From Quercus robur (lineage: Eukaryota; Streptophyta; Magnoliopsida; Fagales; Fagaceae), in assembly GCF_932294415.1 (NCBI RefSeq), contig NC_065541.1, positions 32,397,790 through 32,461,789 on the forward strand: a stretch of DNA of 64,000 nucleotides, given 5' to 3'. Made by a program: the position numbers and the translations under genes. The notes beneath the pieces were generated by a model. That model saw only the letters and a list, made by a program, of their open reading frames with translations, searched no databases and was not told where the DNA came from. The stretch's first letter is position 1, and each line of letters opens with the position of its first letter. Below, piece by piece: positions 11,485 through 21,110 of this stretch.

Positions 11485-13080
11485 ACTGCAGAAGAATGAT
11501 AAGCAGTTAGTTTCAGAATTGAACACACAATATGCTTAAATATATAGGTATGAGTTAGAGCAACTAAAGCCAGTTTGTACAATGAGAATTCAGTAAAAGA
11601 TGAAAGACTGAACTAAAAGAGGCCAATATGAACACAAAGCTTTTTAGACTTAGGATTTTATTTTTAAGGTTACAGTTTTGAACACACGCAGTTTTTGTAT
11701 TTATTTTTATTTTTTAGAAGAAGATCACACATAGAATAATGCTTAGTTACAAATACCATAATACAATGAAGGGCTTTGATAAACTTACTATCAAACATGA
11801 GATTAAAGGGTAATTTAGGAACATAAAAAAAGAAAAAGAAAAAAGAAACTAATGTATTAATAAATATGATTGATTTCATATCAACAACTAAATAAATTAA
11901 TTTTTGAAAAAAAGAAACAATTTTTTTATATCAATTTTATTACAAAATGCTTACAAATTGACATGATAATTCTTCTCCAAAAAAAAAAAAAAATGACATC
12001 ATAATAATTGTGATTGATGTCATGACAACCACATAATAAGTAAATTTCTTAATTACTTTTTTTTATGTGTTTTAAATATCAAAATTATTAGAAATTAATT
12101 ATTATCTCATTTAAAAGTATACATAAAACATAAGTTCATGGATTAGACAATAAAAAAAAATCCTATTAATACAAAAATATGTGTCCATAGTAAGAACAAA
12201 TACAATATATAATACAATTGTGGAATTTTCAAAATATTAATCCAATTAAAGGTTATTAAATAGTGTGATAATTAGTAACAATAAATATTATGCAAAGTGT
12301 AACTTAATGCTAACTACCTAAGAAAGGGATTTTTTTTCCTTTCTCTAAATTGGTTTGGGGGAAATTTTAGTTACATGACCAACTTAATAGTCATGTAACT
12401 TGCTTAAATGATTTAATTAATCATGTGATTTAATACATATAGATGTCATTATAAACCACCCCTAATGAGTGAGGAGATTCCTCCATCTTGGATTGAAAGA
12501 AAACTTTATCCCCTAAGCAATTAAATCACTAATTCTCAAAATTCCAATCAAATCCTACGGAGAAGTTAAAATAGGAGAAAACTCATATCAGAGTTAAGAA
12601 ACCAATGGGATTAAGAAACCAATAATTTAATTCGTTAGAATTTAACCATACATATCATCATTTTGGATTCAAGCCTCTTATATATTTTGCAATGACAAGC
12701 ATTTAGTTTTCCTAGGTGAATGACATATAGTACAGAGATTGAAACTTTTTCATTGTTTTGTGACCTTACTTATCCACCCTTCATGACCCTTTATGAATAA
12801 AGAGCAGTCATGGTTTTATCAAACTTGAAGGTTTGGACTCTCTCGAAGTGGTCCATTTTATCAAATTAGGAAGCCTTGGTTCACTTAAAGCAAACAATAA
12901 AAGAATTGTGTAAGTAAAAGTTAAAACTAACTTCCTATAATCAATCAATAAGACTCATCATTCATCCTAATCTAAACTAATCTAACTAATCCTAATTCAA
13001 AGTAATTTAATTGAATCAATAAAACATATCTCTATCATATTTTATCCAATACTAATTAAAATAAATTAGGCTCTTAACAT
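11485..13080. other. MULE internal AT-rich region between mobile domain gene and captured gene piece
   Basis: No convincing ORF. It contains a tail-only retroposon insertion at 11959-12005 (described separately) and simple A/T runs. Promoter elements for the minus-strand mobile domain gene should lie just above 11484, but no clear TATA box was picked. Confidence 0.35.
11959..12005 (+). mobile_element. Tail-only retroposon insertion inside the MULE
   Basis: tgacatgataat (11959-11970) and tgacatcataat (11994-12005) flank just tcttctcc plus about 15 A. Target-primed insertion of a retroposon 3' tail is the simplest reading. Confidence 0.6.
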
Positions 13081-13089
13081 TCATGAATG

Positions 13090-14093
13090 TGTTTTTTATA
13101 TCTGGACCAGCCATGTCTTCTTTTGTATTATCTTTAAGGACAGGATACTATTCTGTTTCTTGCTTCTTCCAAGCTTTTGGAGATTTTTGGCCTGTCTTCC
13201 TTGTTCTAGAAGCTGGTCTAATCCCTTCTGCCCAGTAGCATATCAGATCGTGGATACTCAATTGTGGATAGCAATTCCTTCTTGACAGTTGCATTTTTAT
13301 GCATGCAGAAATTGACAGGGGTCACATTAGTTTCTAGAAACAAGGATTATATTGTCTTTTACAGGGGTAATGACTACTTGCCTCCAGTTGTTACAAAGGC
13401 ATTAAAAGAGAGGAAGAAACTGATAGATCTCCAACAAAATGTGGAAGAGCAAGCACGAGAAATGGCCTCAGGCTCAATTGTGTCAAAGGCCAAAGCTTCT
13501 AAAGGTCCATTGGTTGCTGGAACCCTTGCTGAAACCATCGCAGCAATATCTCGATGGGGAAACCAACCAAGTAGTGAAGATGTTCAGAAAATGATTAAGG
13601 ATTCAACTTTGACTAGACATGCTTTGTTAGTCAAATACCTTCAGAACAAACTATCTATTGTAAGTTACTAAGAGACAAAATCAAATTTCTGATGCAAAAT
13701 TTTAGGACACAAAAACCTTCTGCTCTGGTATCTGGACACATAAAATGCAAAATCATATCCAAGCTCTGATTTATATCTAACTTCAAATGGTCCTAGGCAA
13801 AAGGAAGGCTCAAAAGGGCTGAGAATGCTTTAGCAAAAGTGCAGGAGTATCTGGAACCTGCAGATATCCCAACTGATTTAGAAACTATAACTGATGAGGA
13901 GAGACTTTTATTTCGTAAGATGGGTTTGAGCATGAAACCCTACCTACATCTAGGTAAGAGTAGCCACTTTAACTCTGTACTTGATGCTTTTTAGAACCAG
14001 AGTCAAAAACTATTCTGTGTTTCTGTTTCAGGCAGGCGAAGGGTTTATGCTGGTGTCATAGAAAAGCATCAGGGTGATGTCAGAGTGTACTAG
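13090..14093 (+). pseudogene. Captured fragment of a CRM-domain chloroplast splicing factor gene (CFM3-like)
   Basis: Three exon pieces with intact splice signals: 13309-13659 (acceptor tgcatgcag, donor gtaagt), 13797-13953 (acceptor cctag, donor gtaaga) and 14032-14093. They encode KLTGVTLVSRNKDYIVFYRG, ending one CRM (CRS1/YhbY) domain, then a linker (LAETIAAISRW, LVKYLQNKLSI), then ITDEERLLFRKMGLSMKPYL, opening the next CRM domain. The match ends after GRR, and a TAG closes the frame at 14091. CRM proteins such as CFM3 bind plastid group II introns, so the donor was a nuclear gene for an organelle protein. Introns are kept, so capture was from genomic DNA. The start of 13264 seen in a bare ORF is intron sequence, not a true start. 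CFM3 is the best guess within the family. Confidence 0.82.
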
Positions 14094-14159
14094 AGGAATC
14101 TATAATTGGATCAATAAAGAATATTGGACCCTTTAATGTATTTTGAGAGGTCAATTCAA

Positions 14160-16080
14160 CCCAAAAAAAAAAAAAACTTTCATCATAAACTTTTCAATCT
14201 ACACCAATTGGTGCTACATCACATCCGTCAAAAGTAAGACATGTAATCTCTAAAAAATTCAACAGAAGCTATTAGCCACAGGGCTACTCTGTTTTAAAAA
14301 GAAGCAACAGAAATAATCCTAAGAGAAGCAGCCAAGCCCATTCCAATATCTCCTAAATGTTTCAATCAATCTATTATAAGTACATTTTGATCATTATCCA
14401 ATTACAATTACACTAAGCATACGCTTATCAAACAATCTAGTATGGGAATCACCTAATGCTGAGCAAGACCTGCTGCTTGAGGACTGGAGTATCATGCATC
14501 TCAATCAGCCAAACAAACCCCCATTTGGCTAATCAACCCTCACATTTTATATAGAAAACAAAGTCCTAAGGAAATGTGCCAAAGATACTAATTAAGCACC
14601 ACTAGAGTCATTATCCTATTTAGTTGCTTCCATACAACCCAAGACCTAAAAAATTCCATCAAGATTGAAGACAGGGTAGAAACCTAAATGATGAATAACA
14701 ACAAAAAGTGATGCAATTGAAATCAAAAGTTATGGCCCATAAGGACTCATTCTAAAACCTGCCCTGATGTACCTGAAAACATTTGTAGCTAGCCACATGA
14801 TCATGTACTCTACAACTTGCCAACATACTATGTGATTGTATGCTGCAAAGCAGTCATGCAGTCACTTATGCAAGCTACTACCAACTTAAGAACATATAGA
14901 AAATATCAAGTATAGTAATGCAGAATGATTGCCATGTGACTGTTCCTCATTACATCATATGCAAGGAAAAATAACTTTAAGTCTTCTTTAAGAGGAAAAT
15001 TGTTCGCAGCAAGTCTGCAAGTACTTTAAACAACACTTAGCTCCTCAGTTTCCATTTGATATGCCCAATACGCATGAAACACCAATTACTCTTTTATGTG
15101 GATTTTGTTCTCGGATGTCATTGAACATATGGAAAATTTAAAATTACTAAATGCGAAAAAAATTTAAAATGACAACCCAATTGAAATATTTAAATGTAAA
15201 TAAAATTTAAAGGAGCACAGATGCAGAATTCACAAAATTAGAAAAATAAAAAGAGGTTTAAGACATTATCAAATTTAGCAAGAAGAAAGTCATCAAACTT
15301 TCAGTAACATGGATCGAATTAAACACTAAATCATCAACTTTAACAAACCCTATCATCAACTTTAACAAACCCTAACATCAACAATTTAATTTAACAAAGA
15401 CCCAGTTAACAAACCCTAACATCATCACTACAAAACAATGCATAGTTCAAGATTTGAGTATGAAATTTCCCTCATATCAATAGTTCAACCCACGAACAGA
15501 ACAAAGCACAAAACAAAAAAAATCAAACCCACAAACCAATTCAATCTCAAAACACAATAAAGTTTCGCTCTTTTTTAGTAGGTTTAACAGTTTTATTACA
15601 AATTCAATACAGAAACCAAAATAGAAAACAACTTCGTGAAACCAAACTTTCTTTAATTTTTCATGCATGTTTCTCGGCAACCAAACAGTGAACGGTGGGT
15701 ACAAAGCAACTCACCTTTTTCTTTAGTTTTGAGAGACCGCGTAGACTCAAAGCTTGTTGTGGCTTGATCAAAGCTTTTGGCGAAGGCTGACTGAGACTGA
15801 GTGTGAGACTGACTGAGAGAACAATGAGATGGAGAAGCAGGTGAGTGAGAGCGTGAGTGGAGAAAGTGAGTGACTTGGATCAGTGTGTGAGAGGGTGAGA
15901 CAGTGAGTGAGAGCGTGAGAGTGCGCGTCTGCTCTGTGTGAGAGAGAGGGTGAGGGTGAGCGACAATGGAGAGTGATTTGTGTGAGGTGAGTGAGGCGTT
16001 ATTTTTGAAAATGCCTTATTTGAAATCGAGTATCAGACACTTGGTTTCCTTGTCTTCCACGTGGAAGATACCACAGCTGA
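14160..16080. other. MULE right internal region
   Basis: No gene recognised. 15780-15965 is rich in gtgag/gagag repeats (CT-rich when read from the minus strand), which looks like a promoter-proximal leader for leftward transcription from the right end. 15300-15430 has local direct repeats of 'catcaactttaacaaaccctaa'. Confidence 0.35.
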
Positions 16081-16198
16081 AATCGAGTTTCTGAGACTCG
16101 GTTTCACTTTAAGTAAACCGAGTCTCTGGGCCTCGAGATCTACTTGGCTAGATTCCATGTGGACACGCCACGTGGAATTTGGCCATATCAGTTCGCAG

Positions 16199-16336
16199 AA
16201 ACCGAGCCTCAAAGGCTCGATTTAGAGGTCCAAAATCGAGCCTTTGAGGCTTGAGTTGCTAAAAATCCATATAGTTTGTAAACCGGCCCTACTAACTATA
16301 TAGTTTGTTTTTTATGGGTAATTACCCATTTTCACC
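16199..16336 (-). repeat. MULE right terminal inverted repeat
   Basis: Reverse complement of the left end, with the same order of motifs. Weaker homology continues inward to about 16080, where 'gagactcggttt...aaaccgagtct' matches the left side near 430-466. Confidence 0.9.
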
Positions 16337-16345
16337 GCTAGTGTG
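16337..16345. repeat. 9-bp target-site duplication, right copy
   Basis: Sequence gctagtgtg, identical to 171-179, directly abutting the right inverted repeat. Confidence 0.9.
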
Positions 16346-16491
16346 CTAGTGCTAGTGCAGGGGTAACAAAACAAGCCCCTGTCCTGTGGTGCGGTGAAAA
16401 AACTATTCAATAGTTGTAGCAATCCAATCGAACCATGATCACCCCACCCCTACCTCCATTCTATAAAATAAAAAATAAATAAACAAAGAGA
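16346..16491. other. Short host interval between MULE and hAT element
   Basis: It begins with gctagtg-like repeats next to the MULE target site. Nothing coding is seen. Confidence 0.35.
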
Positions 16492-16499
16492 CATAAGAG

Positions 16500-17007
16500 T
16501 AGGGGTGTCAAATGGGTGGGTTTGGGTGGACATAATTGGGTTGGGTATATAAAACTCATTCACCCATTAAAACTCATTTAACTAATTGTTTCTAACCCAA
16601 ATCCAACCTAACCCAATTATAATGGGTAAACCCCAATCCACCCAATTACCCAATTATCAAAATTATCAAAATGCCCCTAAAGTGAAAATGACCAAAGTAC
16701 CAAAATATTTTAGTTTGCATTTTTTAAATGACACATCAACATTTTAATTTTTTTTTAAAAAGCCACGTCAGAAAATTAAAAATAAAATTCTGAATTTATA
16801 ATTTTTTAAAATTGAATTAAATTAATTTTTAAAATTTTAAGCTTTGAAGCTGAAAAAACCCATTTTTTATTTTCTTAAGAAACAAACACAAACTCACACA
16901 CACTCGCATACTCAATTGTAGATGCCTCGTTTTTCCATAGCATAATAATTACTCTTCTTACGCTTTGTTTCCCACACGGACTTCATTTCCCAATTCTCAT
17001 CATTACC

Positions 17008-17047
<40 letters not shown>

Positions 17048-17794
17048 CTGTGTTGAGATCTGAAGAAAAATCATATCAAGATTCAAAATCAATGTTAGGT
17101 TTTGAAGTTGAAGGAAAAAAAAAAAAAAAAAAAAAACTTGAAGCAGAATGGAGGTTGAAGGCTGTAGTGGCCGGCATTGGAGGTGGGGTAGGTAGATCAT
17201 GCAGGGTGGCGGTGGTGACTGGAGGTGCGTGAACTCTAGGTCAGTCTCTGCCTCACTAGGTTGATCGGCTGGTCAGTGGGTGTGGGTCAATGGCAGCGAG
17301 GTGAGTCTCGCAAGGTGGACGACGGCTGTGGTGGCGGTGGTGGTGGCTTGGATGGTAGTAGTGTGGTTGGCAAGGTCACTCACTCTCATCACTCTCTCGA
17401 TCTCTCTCTCTCTCTCTCTTCCCCAATCCTATCTTTCTTTTTTTTTCCTCTCTAAATTAGGCTGATGAAGCTGTTGGATTTTTGACTAAAATGTGATTGG
17501 AGGTCGAGAAAATGAGGGAAAATGAAAACCCTCGTGAAACATTGAAATGTCTGAGGGCTGGTTTTTTTTTTTTTTTTTTTTTTTAAATTCTATGGGAAGG
17601 GCTGGGTTGAATTTGGGTATAATTTTTTTGAGTTAAATGGGGTTCAATGGGTTTTTAATTAAAACCTAATAATCACTGGGTTTAATTAGGTTAATGCCCA
17701 TTTAACCCAACTAATAATTAGAGTGAGTCTAGGTTCAATTAGAGTGGATGGGTTTAGGTGGGCAAATAGGTTAGAGCTTATTTTGCTACCCCTA
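16500..17794. mobile_element. Non-autonomous hAT-type transposon, 1.3 kb
   Basis: The left end reads taggggtgtcaaa, and the right end reverse-complemented reads taggggtagcaaa. Both are flanked by the perfect 8-bp repeat cataagag (16492-16499 and 17795-17802), the hAT hallmark. Subterminal parts are dense in gggt/aaccc motifs (aatgggtggg, ttgggt, cccatttaaccc) in both orientations, as hAT ends usually are. No transposase is encoded. The interior has CT microsatellites (17012-17043, 17397-17420), an A-run (17119-17140) and a GC-richer block at 17150-17390 whose composition differs from the ends and could be a captured gene leader. Confidence 0.88.
17012..17043. repeat. (CT)n microsatellite
   Basis: About 16 CT units inside the hAT element. 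It borders the GC-richer possible capture. Confidence 0.9.
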
Positions 17795-17802
17795 CATAAG
17801 AG

Positions 17803-18918
17803 TGAGAATAATTCCAAAGAGAGAAACGAAGCCAAGTTCATTAATGAATTACACCTGACACCTGTTGTGAATGGAAGGCATGAAAAAACTTATTGTGAAT
17901 GAGAAGACCTAAAAAAAGTTGTTGTGGATTCGTGAGAGAAAGAGAGAGATATTAAGTAGGTCAATGAATAGCTAATACGGCTATTTTGGTACGGAATTGT
18001 CATTGGCATTTTCCATGGAAGCCGGATCCGCCCATAGTAATACTTGCTACGTTTTGGAAAATATGTGATATTGATGACTTATATGATTGCATCTACGGTC
18101 ATTTGATTTGAACTACAACATTTGGGGGAAAAAATTGTTAAAAAATCTACATCCAAACTAGTCTTTTTTTTTTTCTTTTTTTTAAATTTTTTTTTAGAAC
18201 AAAGTTCAAAATTGATTATAGCATGATGTTACAACCTTACTCAATAAAATAAACATTACAATATATTTTGAAAATGTAACCATTTAATTATATGTTAATT
18301 AAGCTCTTAATACACATGTCAAATTTTGTATCAATCGGATATTATTTACTATATGATCTATAAACTTATATTTTATGCATAATTTAAACTACAAAAATTT
18401 ATAATTTAAATAATTTATTGTTGACGTAACTATTGATGTTTAATTTTCTAGAAATTTTGCAAGTATGGAGGATATATGAAGAAGATGTAATCCAATGGTA
18501 GATTTGTCAAAATTTACCTCCAATAAAAAAATATTGAGTTAAATTGTAACTTATGGCTACAACCAATTTTGTAACTAAATTTTATTCATTTTTTTATTTG
18601 ATGGGTACAAACTAGTAATTTGATATTAAAAAAAAAAAAAAAAACTTGAATAAATCCTATATTATTTAAGATTATCCTAAACTTGGCTTTATTTGGATAA
18701 ATATAAAAATGGATAAAGTTCAACTTCTTTGGATAATAGAAGAATTCTCTACAACTTCTTATGCAACTTCTTATACAACAATGCAGTAATTAAGATGCTT
18801 GGTTGGAATTGACTGTACCATAGAAAACAATAACATATATATATATATATGTTCTTTTTTTCCTTTTTATATATATTTTTTATTTTTTTTTATGAACAAA
18901 ACATGAGCAGGGGCGACC

Positions 18919-18953
<35 letters not shown>

Positions 18954-19245
18954 CGCTAATATCAATTGTGACATAACAATAATATAGTATGTGGTACAGT
19001 GGTAGTACCCGACAATTTTTCTAAATCTAATCGGAAAAGCATTTTTATTTTTTCGTCTCCAAATTTTGGTGTTTCCCTGCACTGGAATACCCCAATTTTA
19101 TCAATCCCTCCAGGAATTCTAGATTCCATATAAATAACTACATGACCAAATGTTTCATATATTTCATAGTGAAACAAAATTCCAAAACAAATACGAATCC
19201 GCACTCTCAAAAAATGCCAATTACATGAGTCTATAACTTTAATTG
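17803..19245. other. Intergenic AT-rich sequence
   Basis: No ORF with recognisable content. It has poly-T and poly-A runs (18164-18197, 18629-18646) and (TA)n at about 18835-18850 and 18920-18950. ORFs here are low-complexity. Confidence 0.4.
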
Positions 19246-19248
19246 TAC

Positions 19249-19287
19249 TCAGCTTGGAATTAGCAAAAAAAAAACCTCAGCTTGGAA
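19249..19287 (+). mobile_element. Tail-only insertion at the edge of the left 94-bp repeat
   Basis: ctcagcttggaa occurs at 19249-19260 and 19276-19287, flanking ttagc plus ten A and two C. The right 94-bp copy lacks it, so it arose after that duplication or was lost there. Confidence 0.5.
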
Positions 19288-19369
19288 AATAGAATTGGCA
19301 AAATTGGATCCAAATCAATTTTGTCATGAAGGAAAAATGGTCAACTTGTACTTGACTCGTTGATATTCT
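19276..19369. repeat. 94-bp direct repeat flanking the virus-like element, left copy
   Basis: Starts ctcagcttggaaaatag and ends cgttgatattct. It matches 25020-25113 with two clear substitutions. It is best read as an unusually long target duplication, because the primer-like site abuts it on the left only. The left copy also has a 27-bp tail-only insertion at its outer edge (19249-19287). Confidence 0.85.
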
Positions 19370-19387
19370 AGCTCTGATACCATTGAC

Positions 19388-20105
19388 TACGCAGGAGAGA
19401 GCACAGCAGTAATATAGAAGCATAAACAATGATAAAATAGTTGATAAAGAAGAAAATAGCAAAATAGATATAGTCAAAATAAATTAAAACAGGGTATGGA
19501 ATATGAAAACTGAAACAAATAAAATCTTACTTGAAAATACTTCTGTCTTTGATTAAAACTGAAAACTTCTGTCTTTCTTACAAGCTTTGAAAATAAACAC
19601 TGTCTGAAGAGTTACAAGATTACAAAGTAAAATCTGTAAAGGGTTACAAGATTATCTGTCTGAAGGGAAGGTTACAAGATTACAAAAAGAAAGTAAAGTA
19701 CAAAAGTCTTTCGGAGAGGGAAAGGGAAAGCTATAAAGTCTTTCTAAAGCTTGGACCTTGGAATTAAGCTGGAAACTTAGACCTTAGAACTGGACCTGTC
19801 TTCTGTCTTCGGAGTCCGTCTATTCATAGATAAAGTGAACCATGGTAAGTCTTCAAAAGTAACCTGAGTTAATTAAAGTGAACTCAAGTTAATCTGTCGG
19901 TAGAATCTTGAACAGTAAAAGTCTATCTTGAACAGTAATAGTCTATCTACATGTGAATAATATTCTGTCAAAATATCTTTCAAAATATCTTTCTGGTTCT
20001 GTCTGTATTTGTCTGGACTATAATGAATCTGTCTGGAAGCTATTCATGCATGTCGGTGAATAGTGATCTGTCGCCGTTTGTTTGTGCCTTCTGTCTATCT
20101 GTCTA
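19388..20105. other. Non-coding 3' region of the virus-like element
   Basis: No ORF. It is very dense in tctgtc (about ten copies), with local repeats such as ttacaagattac at about 19610-19690 and 'tcttgaacagtaa' twice near 19910-19940. On the coding strand this is the downstream untranslated region. Confidence 0.6.
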
Positions 20106-20528
20106 TTAACTTGTATCCGTGTAGTTATCATAATCTAGTGGATCAGAGTTGTCCTCATCATGCTCGTGGTACACTCCATAACTATTACATAGAGCACAAT
20201 ATGAAATAAGACGGTAAATAGGACCACGATCCTTTGCTGTCATTAGTCTGGGATCCTTAACAATCTTTCTTTGCCCAATAAGCTTTCTTGCTGAAAGTCT
20301 TGGACCATATACAGCTATCCTGTTGGTGTAGCTATATAAGTGGAAGCCTTCTCTGTCTAATTCTTTCTGTACATCATAAATCTTGTTACTCATGAAATTA
20401 GACCATTCTTGAGCCAGAGCACCTGGATCATCAAGTGATAAATAAGTATCTCCTGTATACCAATTGTGTTCAGGGATACAACCCCAATCATGGATAAGAA
20501 CTAAAATGTGAGCTGGCTGAGCTTCCAT
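20106..20528 (-). CDS. Unrecognised ORF of the virus-like element, 140 aa
   Basis: Open frame of 140 residues starting MEAQPAHILVLIHDWGCIPE. It contains a Cys/His-bearing segment near the C-terminus (YCALCNSYGVYHEHDED) and an acidic tail. It lies 15 bp downstream of the 176-residue ORF and on the same strand. I know no family for it. It might be a distal gene of a virus-like element, or the C-terminal part of the preceding product. Confidence 0.5.
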   Translation of the reverse strand: MEAQPAHILVLIHDWGCIPEHNWYTGDTYLSLDDPGALAQEWSNFMSNKIYDVQKELDREGFHLYSYTNRIAVYGPRLSARKLIGQRKIVKDPRLMTAKDRGPIYRLISYCALCNSYGVYHEHDEDNSDPLDYDNYTDTS

Positions 20529-20543
20529 ATAATAGCTATTATC

Positions 20544-21074
20544 CTAAGCTGGAAGAGTACTCCAGATTAGTATTTTCATATAATTAAGTCCTCCAATCTG
20601 TGCGGCTGCTTCTCGGATGACATTGGGAAATAAACTGATCTGATCTGCAGAAGTTATGGTTAATTTGCTGATAAACCCTGCTTCTAGCATTTCAGATAGC
20701 CACAAAGGATCACAAATTACTGGATCTTCTGTCTCTGTATTGATAAGTAATCCCGGATAGGGATTGTATCTGTCTCCTAGTCCTTCATAAACTCTGTTTG
20801 CATCTCCAAAATTGTCATACCATGTAGCTTTATGAGATAGCCATGTATCATCTATCATATCTTCTGTCCTGATAATTGCTGTAGAAACTAATACTTTAAA
20901 AAGATGCATCCATCTGTCATAAGAACTTGTTAGGGCTTTATGAGTCAATATTTTCTGTTGAATTTCAGGAAGTAAAGCTGTGATGGCAAGTCTCGTATTT
21001 TGCTGAATCTTAGGGTGGAGCTTTGAAAAGCATGTTCCCATAAGATAGCTTTTTAGAGACTGTGATTCTGTCAT
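20544..21074 (-). CDS. Unrecognised ORF of the virus-like element, 176 aa
   Basis: Open frame of 176 residues beginning MTESQSLKSYLMGTCFSKLH. It is mostly helical-looking with Trp-rich segments (SYDRWMHLF, DDTWLSHKATWYDNFGD). No membrane span. It follows the protease-bearing ORF after about 36 bp. No function is assigned. Its position downstream of protease, where a reverse transcriptase would normally sit, is odd. Confidence 0.5.
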   Translation of the reverse strand: MTESQSLKSYLMGTCFSKLHPKIQQNTRLAITALLPEIQQKILTHKALTSSYDRWMHLFKVLVSTAIIRTEDMIDDTWLSHKATWYDNFGDANRVYEGLGDRYNPYPGLLINTETEDPVICDPLWLSEMLEAGFISKLTITSADQISLFPNVIREAAAQIGGLNYMKILIWSTLPA

Positions 21075-21110
21075 TGTGGAGCTTGAATCTCCATCCTCCT
21101 TGCCAGGGAG

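Larger units (their letters stand above)
180..16336 (+). mobile_element. Giant Mutator-like DNA transposon (MULE), ends intact, 16.2 kb
   Basis: The two ends are inverted copies of each other, beginning ggcgaaaatgggtaattac on the left and ggtgaaaatgggtaattac when the right end is reverse-complemented. Homology is strong for about 138 bp and weaker for about 300 bp. A perfect 9-bp direct repeat, gctagtgtg, flanks the element at 171-179 and 16337-16345, which is the signature of Mutator-superfamily insertion. Inside lie a MuDR-type transposase (+), a plant mobile domain gene (-), and an intron-containing piece of a CRM-domain gene (+). The transposase and the mobile domain gene are both interrupted, so this copy is probably not autonomous now. 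Association of the plant mobile domain with MULEs and Gypsy elements is known. The 16-kb size and the triple cargo are unusual. The unbroken target duplication suggests insertion was not ancient. Confidence 0.93.

Noticed and set aside
19371-19382. Gctctgatacca as the 3' end of a tRNA gene
   Set aside because: It is only the primer-complementary stretch. No cloverleaf precedes it at either copy.
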